A DNA stretch of 29,156 nucleotides from an uncultured bacterium (lineage in GTDB: Bacteria; Bacillota; Clostridia; Peptostreptococcales; Anaerovoracaceae). Under the pieces are notes generated by a model. The model saw nothing but the letters and a program-made list of their open reading frames with translations, did not search any database and was not told where the DNA came from. Below are positions 16,754-24,021 of this stretch, piece by piece. The DNA lies in the NCBI GenBank assembly GCA_905214195.1, contig CAJMLH010000025.1, positions 1 to 29,156 of the forward strand. Reading direction: 5' to 3'. Positions within the stretch are counted from its first letter, which is position 1, and each line of letters begins with the position of its first letter. The translations under genes and the position numbers were made by a program.

Positions 16754-17009
16754 ATTCTATGTCAAATGTTGGGATACAGCCAACCTTAAGCGATAATAAG
16801 CGAGCAAGAGGCTGTGTAAGCCGCCCATTTACTGTTAGCGGACTGTCAGCTTTAGTGCAGGGTAAACCCACTGTTAATGATCAGTAAGACTTTATATGAG
16901 GAACTTTCAGCCGTTCCGAAATTTATTACAAAACCCGTATTTTTCGATACATAGATACTCAATGCACTTATCAAATAAAAACCATTACTTCAATAAATAA
17001 CTATTGTTT
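16754..17009. other. Gene-free stretch with dense hairpin potential, possible RNA gene or decayed element
   Basis: This region is clearly richer in G and C than the other spacers and contains several short perfect stems: GTTGG/CCAAC around 16773-16790, GGCT/AGCC near 16810-16825, TTACTG/CAGTAA enclosing GGGT-AA-ACCC around 16830-16890, and GGAAC/GTTCC near 16900-16917. A further motif, CCGTATTTTTCGATAC (16935-16950), nearly repeats the core of the pyc terminator. A 42-codon frame beginning at an ATG near 16759 is open, but it has no good ribosome site. I recognise no known RNA family. Confidence 0.35.
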
Positions 17010-18212
17010 TTAAAGGCGATTTGACTCATTTTTGCATGCATTATTCAGCATAAATACTAAGCCTAAAGAAATAAATCCGCAAAGAACTATTGCAATGAAC
17101 GAACCTTGATAACTTCCTTCGCCGGTCTCAAATAGGAAAGTAGAAAGCGGAGGTCCAAGAAGAGCGGCGGGAATCAAAGAAAAATTAATCATGCTAAAAT
17201 TGACGGCAAAATGTTTTGGGCCGTAATAGTTACGGATAAAGGCAGCTGCAATAGTTGGACTGCCGCCATAGGCAATCCCCATAAATAAAAGTCCTGCGAT
17301 AATAAAATATACGGAAGAGATAAGAGCACCTATTAACAATGAACTTCCGCCGGTTATAAGAAGTAATATATCAAGGACTAATGTTTTGTGTCTGTCAAGT
17401 CGGTCATAAAGCCATCCCATAGTTATACGGCCAAGACCATTAGATACCGATACAAGCATTCCAAAGATTGCGGGAGCACCATATGCAGAAGCTATGGGAG
17501 CGGCACTGTTTACAACCATAAGAGAAGCCGCACATACTAAAACCGCACATAGGCCATATATCCAAAATGAGGACATTTTAATCATTTGAGCGGGAGTTAA
17601 ACCATAAGATTGGCTGTTTAGTTCATCAACCTTTAAAGATGGGGATTTAATAATAAAAGCCCCCGAAGCTATAACTATGAATGTTGCAATGCCAAGAATT
17701 TTAAAGATATTGAATATTCCTGTGATATCTATAAGAAGTGTAGCAATGCCTCCTAAAATCATAGATCCAAGTCCAAAACCCATCATCATTACGCCGGATG
17801 CAAGACCGGGTTTGTCAGAGAACCATTTGTTGACGGTAGATATTACACAGTTATAACTAAACCCCACGCCGGCACTGGCAATAATTCCGTAGAATACATA
17901 TAACAGTATAATGCTAAGCTCGCTGTTGTTGGGATTAAGATTTGATACCCCCAAAAAGCCTGAGAAAAGTAGGACGGCTGATAAAAGTATAATTTGTTTA
18001 GAGCTTCTTTTGGCAGCCATTTTGCCGGCAATAAATCCTCCAAAGCAGAAAGATATCATTGAGATAGTAAATGTCATGGAAAGCTGAGAGATACTCCAGT
18101 CGGAATAAACTTCACCGAAAGGATCTCTGAATAATGACCATCCGTATATGAGTCCGCAAAACATTAGCAGAATTGTACCTGTTCCAAGATATAACCAACG
18201 CTTTTTATTCAT
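17010..18212 (-). CDS. MFS transporter, OFA (oxalate/formate antiporter-like) family
   Basis: A 400-residue protein with 12 predicted helices. The N-terminus W-x-Y-L-x(3)-G-T-x-L-L-x(4)-Y-G-W-S-L-F and the segment GVGFSYNCVISTVNKWFSDKPGLASG are hallmarks of the OFA family of monocarboxylate/oxalate/formate carriers. The loop after helix 2 (GGFIAGKMAAKRSSKQ) is the usual MFS motif A region. A GAAAGGAGATAGG site precedes the ATG. It is divergent from pucR with a shared 324-base control region, so PucR may regulate it. The substrate is unknown; a small carboxylate or 2-oxoacid would suit the nearby aminotransferase. Confidence 0.87.
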   Translation of the reverse strand: MNKKRWLYLGTGTILLMFCGLIYGWSLFRDPFGEVYSDWSISQLSMTFTISMISFCFGGFIAGKMAAKRSSKQIILLSAVLLFSGFLGVSNLNPNNSELSIILLYVFYGIIASAGVGFSYNCVISTVNKWFSDKPGLASGVMMMGFGLGSMILGGIATLLIDITGIFNIFKILGIATFIVIASGAFIIKSPSLKVDELNSQSYGLTPAQMIKMSSFWIYGLCAVLVCAASLMVVNSAAPIASAYGAPAIFGMLVSVSNGLGRITMGWLYDRLDRHKTLVLDILLLITGGSSLLIGALISSVYFIIAGLLFMGIAYGGSPTIAAAFIRNYYGPKHFAVNFSMINFSLIPAALLGPPLSTFLFETGEGSYQGSFIAIVLCGFISLGLVFMLNNACKNESNRL

Positions 18213-18331
18213 TCCTATCTCCTTTCACTTTGCCTCGATTTTAATTTTTGATATTCTGTATTTTAGCTTTTGCAGGCAGAATGTTAAAATTCACAGCTAA
18301 GAGATTTATATTATGCTTTAATTATATAAAT

Positions 18332-18360
18332 GTTATATCATTTAGGTGTGCAATAGTCAA
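18332..18360 (-). promoter_or_regulatory. Promoter of the OFA transporter gene
   Basis: On the minus strand TTGACT (18355-18360) is followed after 17 bases by TATAAC (18332-18337) with an extended -10 TG. Confidence 0.6.
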
Positions 18361-18397
18361 TCGTTGAGTATGAGATTAGTTTTTTGTTCAAGTACTT

Positions 18398-18410
18398 TTG
18401 AATTATTCAA
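18398..18410. promoter_or_regulatory. Palindrome in the pucR/transporter divergent region
   Basis: TTGAAT-T-ATTCAA is a perfect 6-1-6 palindrome located upstream of both divergent promoters. It is a candidate operator. Confidence 0.4.
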
Positions 18411-18414
18411 TAAA

Positions 18415-18464
18415 ATCACAATAAATTATACAAAAAAATAATTTAATTTGCAAAAAATTGTGAT
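18415..18464. promoter_or_regulatory. Inverted ATCACAAT sites four helical turns apart at the pucR promoter
   Basis: ATCACAAT (18415-18422) and its exact reverse complement ATTGTGAT (18457-18464) have centres 42 bases apart, close to four DNA turns. The second copy touches the -10 box of pucR. It is a possible autoregulatory pair. Confidence 0.4.
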
Positions 18465-18469
18465 ATAAT
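18461..18469 (+). promoter_or_regulatory. Extended -10 promoter of pucR
   Basis: TGATATAAT carries an extended TG and a perfect TATAAT (18464-18469). No good -35 box is seen at 17 bases. It lies 67 bases upstream of the start codon. Confidence 0.6.
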
Positions 18470-18536
18470 ACAAAAATGACGAAGTTTTGCAGCAATGCAT
18501 TAGCTTTTAAATTTAAGTATTTATTCGGAGGCGAAG

Positions 18537-19721
18537 ATGAAAGTAACAGTCGAAGATATAAGCAATTTTCCTGATTTTTCGGGACTTAAGCTTATAGCCG
18601 GGCAGGGAGGACTAAACAGAGCAGTCGAAAAATGCGGGATTCTTGATTATGAATTTGTTACAGGTGTAAGAGAGAACTGGCGCGGCACCAATTTTAGAGA
18701 TGAAAATATGATAGTCATGTCCAGCTTTCTTTATGCCAAGGACAATGAGTATTTAATAATGGATGCTGTCAAGAATTTGGCATCAAGAAAGTGTAGCGGA
18801 CTGATAATAAAAAATATTTTTCATCTGCCAATTCACGAAAATGTCATAAGATACGCAGATACTATTAAATTTCCAATATTGGTAATAGAGGACAGCAACA
18901 TACATTTTGAGGATCTTATAATTATTATCAGCGAGCGAATAAAACATTATGAACTCCTCCACTATAGGGAGAGCAAGGTTGATGAAATCCTCAGGTGCGG
19001 AAACAACCATCAGTTATGTGAAAAGACAGCTTATGATATAAACCCTACATTCAAAACAGATATGATTGCAATTTTTTTCAAAGCGAAAGGAATATTTGAA
19101 CCGAAAGATTACCTTGAAATAGAAAAGATTGCAGAGAAAAGCAAAGTCTTGACTGCTGCAGATTCACTCTTTTATTATAAAGACGGCTTTTTTGTTGTTC
19201 GTTCAAGTGATATGTTTTCAACTGTAGACGCAGAGAAGCTATGTATACCTGTTATTGATATTTTTCGAGGTGTTATTGATGACTTTAGCGTTGGAGTAAG
19301 TGCAGTACATCATCTTTTATGGCAGATAAAAAACTGTTTTGAGGAAGCAAGATATGCCGCTTCTTTGAATAAAGGAACAGATTTGGAATTCATGTTGTAT
19401 GAAAATATGGGAATTTACAAGGTGATTTTGCCTTACTGTAACGAATCTGTAATGCGGGAATTTTGTCGTGAATACATAAAACCCCTTGAGGACTACGACC
19501 TTGAGACCAAGGGCAGCCTTTTGAAAACGGCTGTTGCCTATGTTATGAATGACGGGGATATACAGAAAACAGCAGATGCCATGGCACAGCATAAGAATAC
19601 CATAAGATATCGCCTGAAAAATATAAGCAATGTTATAGGTATAAATGTTTTTGAAACTCAAAATTACGAAATACTTTCATTTGCCATAAGAATATTTGTA
19701 TGCAACAATGAGAATATTTGA
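18537..19721 (+). CDS. PucR-family transcriptional regulator
   Basis: A 394-residue regulator with an N-terminal PucR-type ligand domain (residues about 1-120, including LKLIAGQGGLNRAVEKCGI), a middle GGDEF-like region (about 150-290), and a C-terminal HTH_30 DNA-binding domain (about 335-390). The C-terminal segment GDIQKTADAMAQHKNTIRYR is the usual helix-turn-helix. Members respond to purine catabolites, amino acids or related metabolites. A GGAGG site sits just before the ATG. It diverges from the OFA transporter and precedes an aminotransferase by 34 bases, so it probably controls uptake and use of an amino or oxo acid; the ligand is inference. Confidence 0.92.
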   Translation: MKVTVEDISNFPDFSGLKLIAGQGGLNRAVEKCGILDYEFVTGVRENWRGTNFRDENMIVMSSFLYAKDNEYLIMDAVKNLASRKCSGLIIKNIFHLPIHENVIRYADTIKFPILVIEDSNIHFEDLIIIISERIKHYELLHYRESKVDEILRCGNNHQLCEKTAYDINPTFKTDMIAIFFKAKGIFEPKDYLEIEKIAEKSKVLTAADSLFYYKDGFFVVRSSDMFSTVDAEKLCIPVIDIFRGVIDDFSVGVSAVHHLLWQIKNCFEEARYAASLNKGTDLEFMLYENMGIYKVILPYCNESVMREFCREYIKPLEDYDLETKGSLLKTAVAYVMNDGDIQKTADAMAQHKNTIRYRLKNISNVIGINVFETQNYEILSFAIRIFVCNNENI

Positions 19722-19755
19722 TATGATTTTATAATTAAGCTTTGGAGGATATAGG

Positions 19756-20919
19756 ATGAAACATCGTTTTATTTCAAAAAAATACTGGAAAGAGGCAGGA
19801 ACACCTTTTGGAAGCACCAATGAGAAAGCAGCGGCATTCAGCGATTGTATTAACTTAAGCATAGGGGATCCGGATCTCATTACGGATAAAACAATAACAG
19901 AGGGGGCATATCATGATGCTTTGAAAGGCCACACCGGATATACCAATATGTATGGTGATCCTGAGCTGAGAGAGGAAATCAGGAAATTTTATAAAGAAGA
20001 ATACGATTTGGATATAAAAGAGGATGAGGTAATAGTTACGGCTTCGGGACTGATTGCCATGTACAGTGTATTGCAAGCTATACTTGATTTTGGGGATGAA
20101 GTCATAATACAAGCGCCTTTTTTCACCCCTTATACATCGCAAGTGAAAATGGCATGCGGTATTCCTGTGGAGCTGGCAACATACGAAGAAGAAGATTTTC
20201 AGATAAATCCAAGTCGTCTTGAAATGTTAATAAACGAGAGAACAAAGGCAATCATTATAAATACACCATCAAATCCGTCAGGAAGTTGTTTGTCTAAAAG
20301 CACGATGGAAGAATTGGCTGAAATTGCTGAAAAACATGATTTAATAGTAATCGCAGACGACATATATACATCATACAGCTTTCAGGCGGATTTCATACCG
20401 TTTATGTCTATACCGCATATGAAAGAAAGAACGATTACCATCAACTCTTTTTCTAAGAATTTTATAATGACAGGTTGGAGAGTAGGAAATGTCATAGCAC
20501 CGTCATACATAGTGAAAGTTCTCAAAGACATGAGCGAAAACATAATTTATTCTGCACCGGCTGTGTCCCAGCGTGCTGCCATATATGCGCTTAGAAACAG
20601 AAAGACTATTCAGCCGCCTATCATAGAGGAGTATAAAAAAAGAATGGATTATGCGGCTGAAAGGGTGAATAAGATTCCGTGGATGAGTGTTGCTATGCCG
20701 CCAAAAGGAAGTTTTTATTTATTTATAAACATTAAAGAGAGTGGTTTAACAAGTGCAGCTGCGGCAGATTTTATACTTGATAAGGCACATGTACTTTTGT
20801 TGCCCGGAAATGCTTTTGGAAAATGTGGAGAGGGGTATCTCAGACTTGCATGTACTGTGGGAGTAGATAAGTTAAAAGAAGCGTTTGACAGAATCGAAAA
20901 AATTTCTCTTGACAAGTGA
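19756..20919 (+). CDS. PLP-dependent class I/II aminotransferase
   Basis: A 387-residue fold-type I aminotransferase. Conserved features are the NTPSNPSG motif (about 169-176, with the PLP-contact Asn), ADDIYTSY (Asp201, pairing with the pyridine nitrogen; Tyr contact), SFSKNFIMTGWR with the Schiff-base lysine Lys234, and LRLACT with the substrate carboxylate-binding Arg near residue 369. It is similar to aspartate/aromatic aminotransferases; specificity cannot be fixed. The TTGGAGGATATAGG site precedes the ATG. Likely cotranscribed with pucR. The perR promoter begins in its last codons. Confidence 0.92.
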   Translation: MKHRFISKKYWKEAGTPFGSTNEKAAAFSDCINLSIGDPDLITDKTITEGAYHDALKGHTGYTNMYGDPELREEIRKFYKEEYDLDIKEDEVIVTASGLIAMYSVLQAILDFGDEVIIQAPFFTPYTSQVKMACGIPVELATYEEEDFQINPSRLEMLINERTKAIIINTPSNPSGSCLSKSTMEELAEIAEKHDLIVIADDIYTSYSFQADFIPFMSIPHMKERTITINSFSKNFIMTGWRVGNVIAPSYIVKVLKDMSENIIYSAPAVSQRAAIYALRNRKTIQPPIIEEYKKRMDYAAERVNKIPWMSVAMPPKGSFYLFINIKESGLTSAAAADFILDKAHVLLLPGNAFGKCGEGYLRLACTVGVDKLKEAFDRIEKISLDK

Positions 20920-20937
20920 TTGGAAAATAAGTAATAT
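20909..20937 (+). promoter_or_regulatory. Promoter of the perR-rubrerythrin operon
   Basis: A perfect TTGACA (20909-20914), overlapping the end of the aminotransferase gene, is followed after 17 bases by TAATAT (20932-20937). Confidence 0.75.
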
Positions 20938-20948
20938 AAAATCAAGAA

Positions 20949-20963
20949 TAAGAATCATTCCTA
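20949..20963. promoter_or_regulatory. Fur/PerR-type operator
   Basis: TAAGAAT-C-ATTCCTA is a 7-1-7 inverted repeat with one mismatched pair, the form expected for Fur/PerR boxes. It lies just downstream of the -10 box and before the perR ribosome site, suggesting autoregulation. Confidence 0.6.
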
Positions 20964-20976
20964 AAAAGGAGAGTAT

Positions 20977-21342
20977 ATGACAAAACAGAAGAAGCTGATA
21001 TTGTCCATAGTAGAGGAATCTCAACGACATCCGTCAGCTGAAGAAATTTTTTTCGAAGCAAAAGAAAGTATGCCCAACATTGCGTTAGGTACAGTATACA
21101 GAAACCTAAATCTCCTTGTTGAAGAAGGCGCGATAAGAAAAATACATTTATCAGGTGGTTCAGACAGATATGATACAGCCGTGAAACCTCATGATCATCT
21201 AATTTGTGAGAAATGTGGGCAGATAAAAGATATCTTTCCTGAAAGCGTGGTTCAAGCAGTATCAAAGTCTGCCGGATATCCTATATCACGCTACGAGTTA
21301 AATGCGTATTATGTGTGTGAGGAGTGTATCTCAAAAAGATAA
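20977..21342 (+). CDS. perR: PerR-like Fur-family peroxide-sensing repressor (short form)
   Basis: A 121-residue metal-dependent repressor. The structural zinc site is Cys77/Cys80 and Cys114/Cys117. Residues matching the PerR regulatory metal site are His18 (RHPSAEEI), Asp66 (DRYD), His72 and His74 (HDH) and Asp85 (IKDI). Asp rather than Glu at the last place favours PerR over Fur. The DNA-recognition helix is GTVYRNLNLL. The protein lacks about 20 N-terminal residues compared with the 145-residue Bacillus form, but an AAGGAGAG site directly before this ATG supports the start. Together with rubrerythrin downstream it points to control of peroxide defence. Confidence 0.88.
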   Translation: MTKQKKLILSIVEESQRHPSAEEIFFEAKESMPNIALGTVYRNLNLLVEEGAIRKIHLSGGSDRYDTAVKPHDHLICEKCGQIKDIFPESVVQAVSKSAGYPISRYELNAYYVCEECISKR

Positions 21343-21376
21343 TATGAAAAATAAATAGTAATTAGGAGGAAGAAAA

Positions 21377-21913
21377 ATGAAAGAATTAAAAGGAACAAAG
21401 ACAGAAGCTAATTTAATGACTGCATTTGCAGGTGAATCGCAGGCAAGAAATAAATACACATACTTTGCAAGTGTTGCAAAGAAAGAGGGATACGAACAAA
21501 TAGCTGCGATTTTCCAGAAAACAGCAGATAATGAGAAAGAACATGCAAAGATGTGGTTTAAGGCTCTTGGAGAATTGGGAAATACTGCTCAGAATCTTCT
21601 TGCGGCAGCAGAAGGCGAAAATTATGAGTGGACAGATATGTACGCACAGTTTGCAAAAGAGGCTAAAGAAGAGGGCTTTGATACTCTGGCAGAACAATTT
21701 GAAAAGGTTGGAGAAATTGAAAAGCACCACGAAGAAAGATACAGAGCATTGCTTAACAATGTTGAAATGAAAGCCGTATTTGAAAAGGCAGATGAAACTA
21801 TGTGGGAATGCAGAAACTGCGGACATTTGGTAATGGGCAAAAAAGCTCCTGAAATTTGCCCTGTATGTGCACATCCACAGAGCTACTTTGAAGTAAGATG
21901 TGAAAACTATTAG
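21377..21913 (+). CDS. rbr: Rubrerythrin
   Basis: A 178-residue cytoplasmic non-haem iron peroxidase that reduces hydrogen peroxide in anaerobes. The N-terminal four-helix ferritin-like domain carries diiron motifs E-S-Q-A-R-N-K-Y, E-K-E-H-A and E-I-E-K-H-H-E-E-R. The C-terminal rubredoxin-like domain has two Cys pairs, CRNCG and CPVCAHP, for a single iron. Length and domain order are standard. A strong TTAGGAGG site precedes the ATG. It follows perR by 34 bases without a promoter, so it shares that repressor-controlled transcript and ends at a terminator. Confidence 0.96.
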   Translation: MKELKGTKTEANLMTAFAGESQARNKYTYFASVAKKEGYEQIAAIFQKTADNEKEHAKMWFKALGELGNTAQNLLAAAEGENYEWTDMYAQFAKEAKEEGFDTLAEQFEKVGEIEKHHEERYRALLNNVEMKAVFEKADETMWECRNCGHLVMGKKAPEICPVCAHPQSYFEVRCENY

Positions 21914-21954
21914 TAAATTTTAGTGAATTTATGCAGAAAGTATAAAAAATAAAC

Positions 21955-22004
21955 AAAAACAAGACACTTTGAGAGTATTTTCCTTGAAAAGCGTCTTGTT
22001 TTTA
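21955..22004 (+). terminator. Terminator after rubrerythrin
   Basis: AAAAACAAGAC (21955-21965) pairs over 11 bp with GTCTTGTTTTT (21993-22003). The loop is long (27 bases) and contains a further short CTTT/AAAG pairing. The 3' arm supplies the T run. Confidence 0.75.
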
Positions 22005-22050
22005 TTTAGGAGAAAGATATATTGCAATAATCATCATGTATATAAATGGC

Positions 22051-22078
22051 TTTACAACAAAAGTTCAAAGTGTATAAT
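22051..22078 (+). promoter_or_regulatory. Sigma-A promoter of the sigma-54 regulator gene
   Basis: TTTACA (22051-22056), a 16-base spacer and TATAAT (22073-22078). It leaves a leader of about 110 bases, which contains GGCG/CGCC and a CCTATAGG palindrome. Confidence 0.65.
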
Positions 22079-22195
22079 ATATGTAAAACGGCGGTCAAAA
22101 AGAAGGCCTATAGGACAAAAAGAAACGCCTCAACATGGCAGATTGCTTAAAACGCAAAGTCCAAAAAAGCAAAGAAAGCAGAGGAAATAAGACAG

Positions 22196-23779
22196 ATGCT
22201 TACAATCAGGGATTTGATGAACCCCAATATAAAAAATAAAGAATCTCAGATAGAGCTTGAAGAAAATATTTATCTAAAGGATATAGACCTGTCAATTTTC
22301 AATTCAATACATAGCGAATATGTCAATGTAACGGATAAAGACGGGAATTTGGCAGGTGCAGTTAAGACAGAAAGACTTGCCTATCTTATAAGCAAGCAAA
22401 AAGAAAACTCATTTATTCAGATACTTGATACCATGGATGCCGGACTTGTAATAATAGACAGAGACAGCCGTATATTTTATGTAAATCCGGCGTACGGTAA
22501 GATATTGGATATAAATATAAGCAAAATATTGGGCAGGTATTTGAGTATTGTAGAACCTGAAGCAGCTCTGCTTGATGTTTTGAAGAACGGACAGGGACAG
22601 AAAATCAAGAACCAACTGATAAAGACCCTTAACAGATATGTTGATATAAGTACCCATTCCCTTGTAAGCGGAGGTGAAATGGTTGGAGCATATTCTATCT
22701 TCACAGATGTTACAAAAGAAAACAGGCTTAACAAAGAAATTAAAAAGATGTCGGCAGTGGCAGAAGAATATAACCAACAAGTTCAGGCGAGGCAGTTTCT
22801 TGAAGAAAATCATATAATAGGAGAAAGCAAAATATATCTTAATTGTGTAAACAAGGCTCTCAAAGTTGCCAATACAGACACAATGGTTTTGCTTAGAGGT
22901 GAAAACGGAACAGGAAAAGAAGTGCTGGTAAACCTTATAAAAAGTCATTGTGCCAGAAAAGACAGACCATTTATAACCATAAACTGTTCCGCAATACCGG
23001 ATTCGCTTATAGAAAGCGAGCTCTTCGGATATGAGGAGGGTGCATTTACAGGAGCATCAAAAGGCGGAAAACTGGGAAAGTTTCAGTTAGCCGATGGCGG
23101 CACACTATTTTTAGACGAAATAGGTGACATGCCTTATCCCATGCAGGCGAAGCTGCTCAGAGTGCTTCAGGAGGGAGAAATAGATAAAGTCGGAAGACAA
23201 AAAAACATACCTATAGATGTCAGAGTGATAGCCGCCACCAATAAACCACTTGAGGAAATGGTTAAAAAAGGTGAATTTCGTGAAGACCTCTATTACAGAC
23301 TTAATGTTGTATCAATTAACATACCGCCTTTGCGTGAAAGGGAAAATGATATCCTGCTTTTAACCGATTATTTTTTTGAAAAGTATCAAGAAAAATATAA
23401 GAGAAAATTGAGAATAGATCGCAGTGTATATCAAACTTTCAGTGCATATAACTGGCCCAGAAATGTCAGAGAACTGCAAAACACAATAGAGAGTATGGTT
23501 GTTCTATGTGACACTGATGTAGTTACAGCAAAGGATATTCCGGAAAGAATCAGGGGCAAATGCGAGGAAGTTCAAACTCAAGATATAAATGAGCTTTGTG
23601 GTTATACTTTTTCTGAGGGAACAACTCTCAAAAAAGAAGTGGAAAATTTTGAGAAAAACCTTATTGTATCAGCTCTTAAGAATTCAAAAGGGGACAGAAA
23701 CCGGGCAATGGAGATGTTAGGACTTACAAAACGAACTTTTTATCGAAAAATTGCCAATTATGGCATCAAAGTGAAATAG
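22196..23779 (+). CDS. Sigma-54-dependent enhancer-binding transcriptional regulator
   Basis: A 527-residue activator. Residues 1-70 form a small domain I do not firmly recognise (possibly half of a CBS-like sensor). Residues about 72-180 are a PAS sensor (DTMDAGLVIIDRDSRIFYVN). The AAA+ domain spans about 207-440, with Walker A GENGTGKE (235-242), the sigma-54 contact loop GAFTGA (282-287) and Walker B TLFLDEIG (303-310). A Fis-type helix-turn-helix ends the protein (about 500-527). There is no phosphoreceiver domain, so it likely senses a small molecule. Two enhancer-like palindromes start at its stop codon and a perfect -24/-12 promoter follows, so the downstream HMG operon is its evident target. 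AGAGGA precedes the ATG. Confidence 0.94.
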   Translation: MLTIRDLMNPNIKNKESQIELEENIYLKDIDLSIFNSIHSEYVNVTDKDGNLAGAVKTERLAYLISKQKENSFIQILDTMDAGLVIIDRDSRIFYVNPAYGKILDINISKILGRYLSIVEPEAALLDVLKNGQGQKIKNQLIKTLNRYVDISTHSLVSGGEMVGAYSIFTDVTKENRLNKEIKKMSAVAEEYNQQVQARQFLEENHIIGESKIYLNCVNKALKVANTDTMVLLRGENGTGKEVLVNLIKSHCARKDRPFITINCSAIPDSLIESELFGYEEGAFTGASKGGKLGKFQLADGGTLFLDEIGDMPYPMQAKLLRVLQEGEIDKVGRQKNIPIDVRVIAATNKPLEEMVKKGEFREDLYYRLNVVSINIPPLRERENDILLLTDYFFEKYQEKYKRKLRIDRSVYQTFSAYNWPRNVRELQNTIESMVVLCDTDVVTAKDIPERIRGKCEEVQTQDINELCGYTFSEGTTLKKEVENFEKNLIVSALKNSKGDRNRAMEMLGLTKRTFYRKIANYGIKVK

Positions 23780-23827
23780 CGCCAAAAATGACACTATAAA
23801 ATTGCAGATAAGTGCCAAAAATGGCAC
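23779..23827. promoter_or_regulatory. Paired upstream activator sites for the sigma-54 regulator
   Basis: GTGCCAAAAATGGCAC (23812-23827) is a perfect 6-4-6 palindrome. GCGCCAAAAATGACAC (23779-23794) matches it at 14 of 16 positions. Centres are 33 bp apart, about three DNA turns, and about 130-160 bp upstream of the -24/-12 promoter, the usual enhancer distance. Confidence 0.75.
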
Positions 23828-23849
23828 AAGAATAGAAAAAATGACAAAC

Positions 23850-23888
23850 AGAAGGTATCAACAAAATGTTGATACCTTCTTTGTTTTG
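23850..23888 (+). terminator. Terminator of the regulator gene
   Basis: A perfect 13-bp stem, AGAAGGTATCAAC (23850-23862) with GTTGATACCTTCT (23868-23880), closes a 5-base loop and is followed by TTGTTTT. It lies between the activator sites and the sigma-54 promoter. Confidence 0.9.
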
Positions 23889-23897
23889 CAAAATAAT

Positions 23898-23911
23898 GTT
23901 GAAATTTCAAC
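23898..23911. promoter_or_regulatory. Palindrome between terminator and sigma-54 promoter
   Basis: GTTGAAATTTCAAC is a perfect 14-bp palindrome about 40 bp upstream of the -24 element. It could bind a second regulator or an architectural protein. Confidence 0.35.
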
Positions 23912-23945
23912 GGTTATAGGCGAATCCAAAATATGGCATACAATT

Positions 23946-23962
23946 TTGGCACACTAATTGCA
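23946..23962 (+). promoter_or_regulatory. Sigma-54 (-24/-12) promoter of the HMG operon
   Basis: TTGGCAC-ACTAA-TTGCA matches the sigma-54 consensus exactly, with GG (23948-23949) and GC (23960-23961) 12 bases apart. The predicted start is near 23973, about 50 bases before the GTG start codon of the first gene. Confidence 0.9.
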
Positions 23963-24021
23963 ATTTGACTATGTATAAGCGAAATTCGGAAGCAAAAGAT
24001 ATAAATAAGAGAGGTATATAA

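Noticed and set aside
16757..16888. About 42-codon frame in the stretch after pyc
   Set aside because: No ribosome binding site and no recognisable protein; the opposite strand is equally open, so RNA structure or chance explains it better.
16754..17009. Known RNA (6S, tmRNA, RNase P, SRP RNA) after pyc
   Set aside because: None of the conserved core sequences of these RNAs that I know is present.
21969..22190. 73-codon plus-strand frame before the sigma-54 regulator
   Set aside because: It begins at a TTG inside the rubrerythrin terminator and crosses the regulator's promoter; its Lys/Arg-rich translation reflects A-rich leader DNA.
22085..22195. Riboswitch in the leader of the sigma-54 regulator
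   Set aside because: Only short GGCG/CGCC and CCTATAGG pairings are seen, with no recognisable aptamer or terminator; too weak to call.
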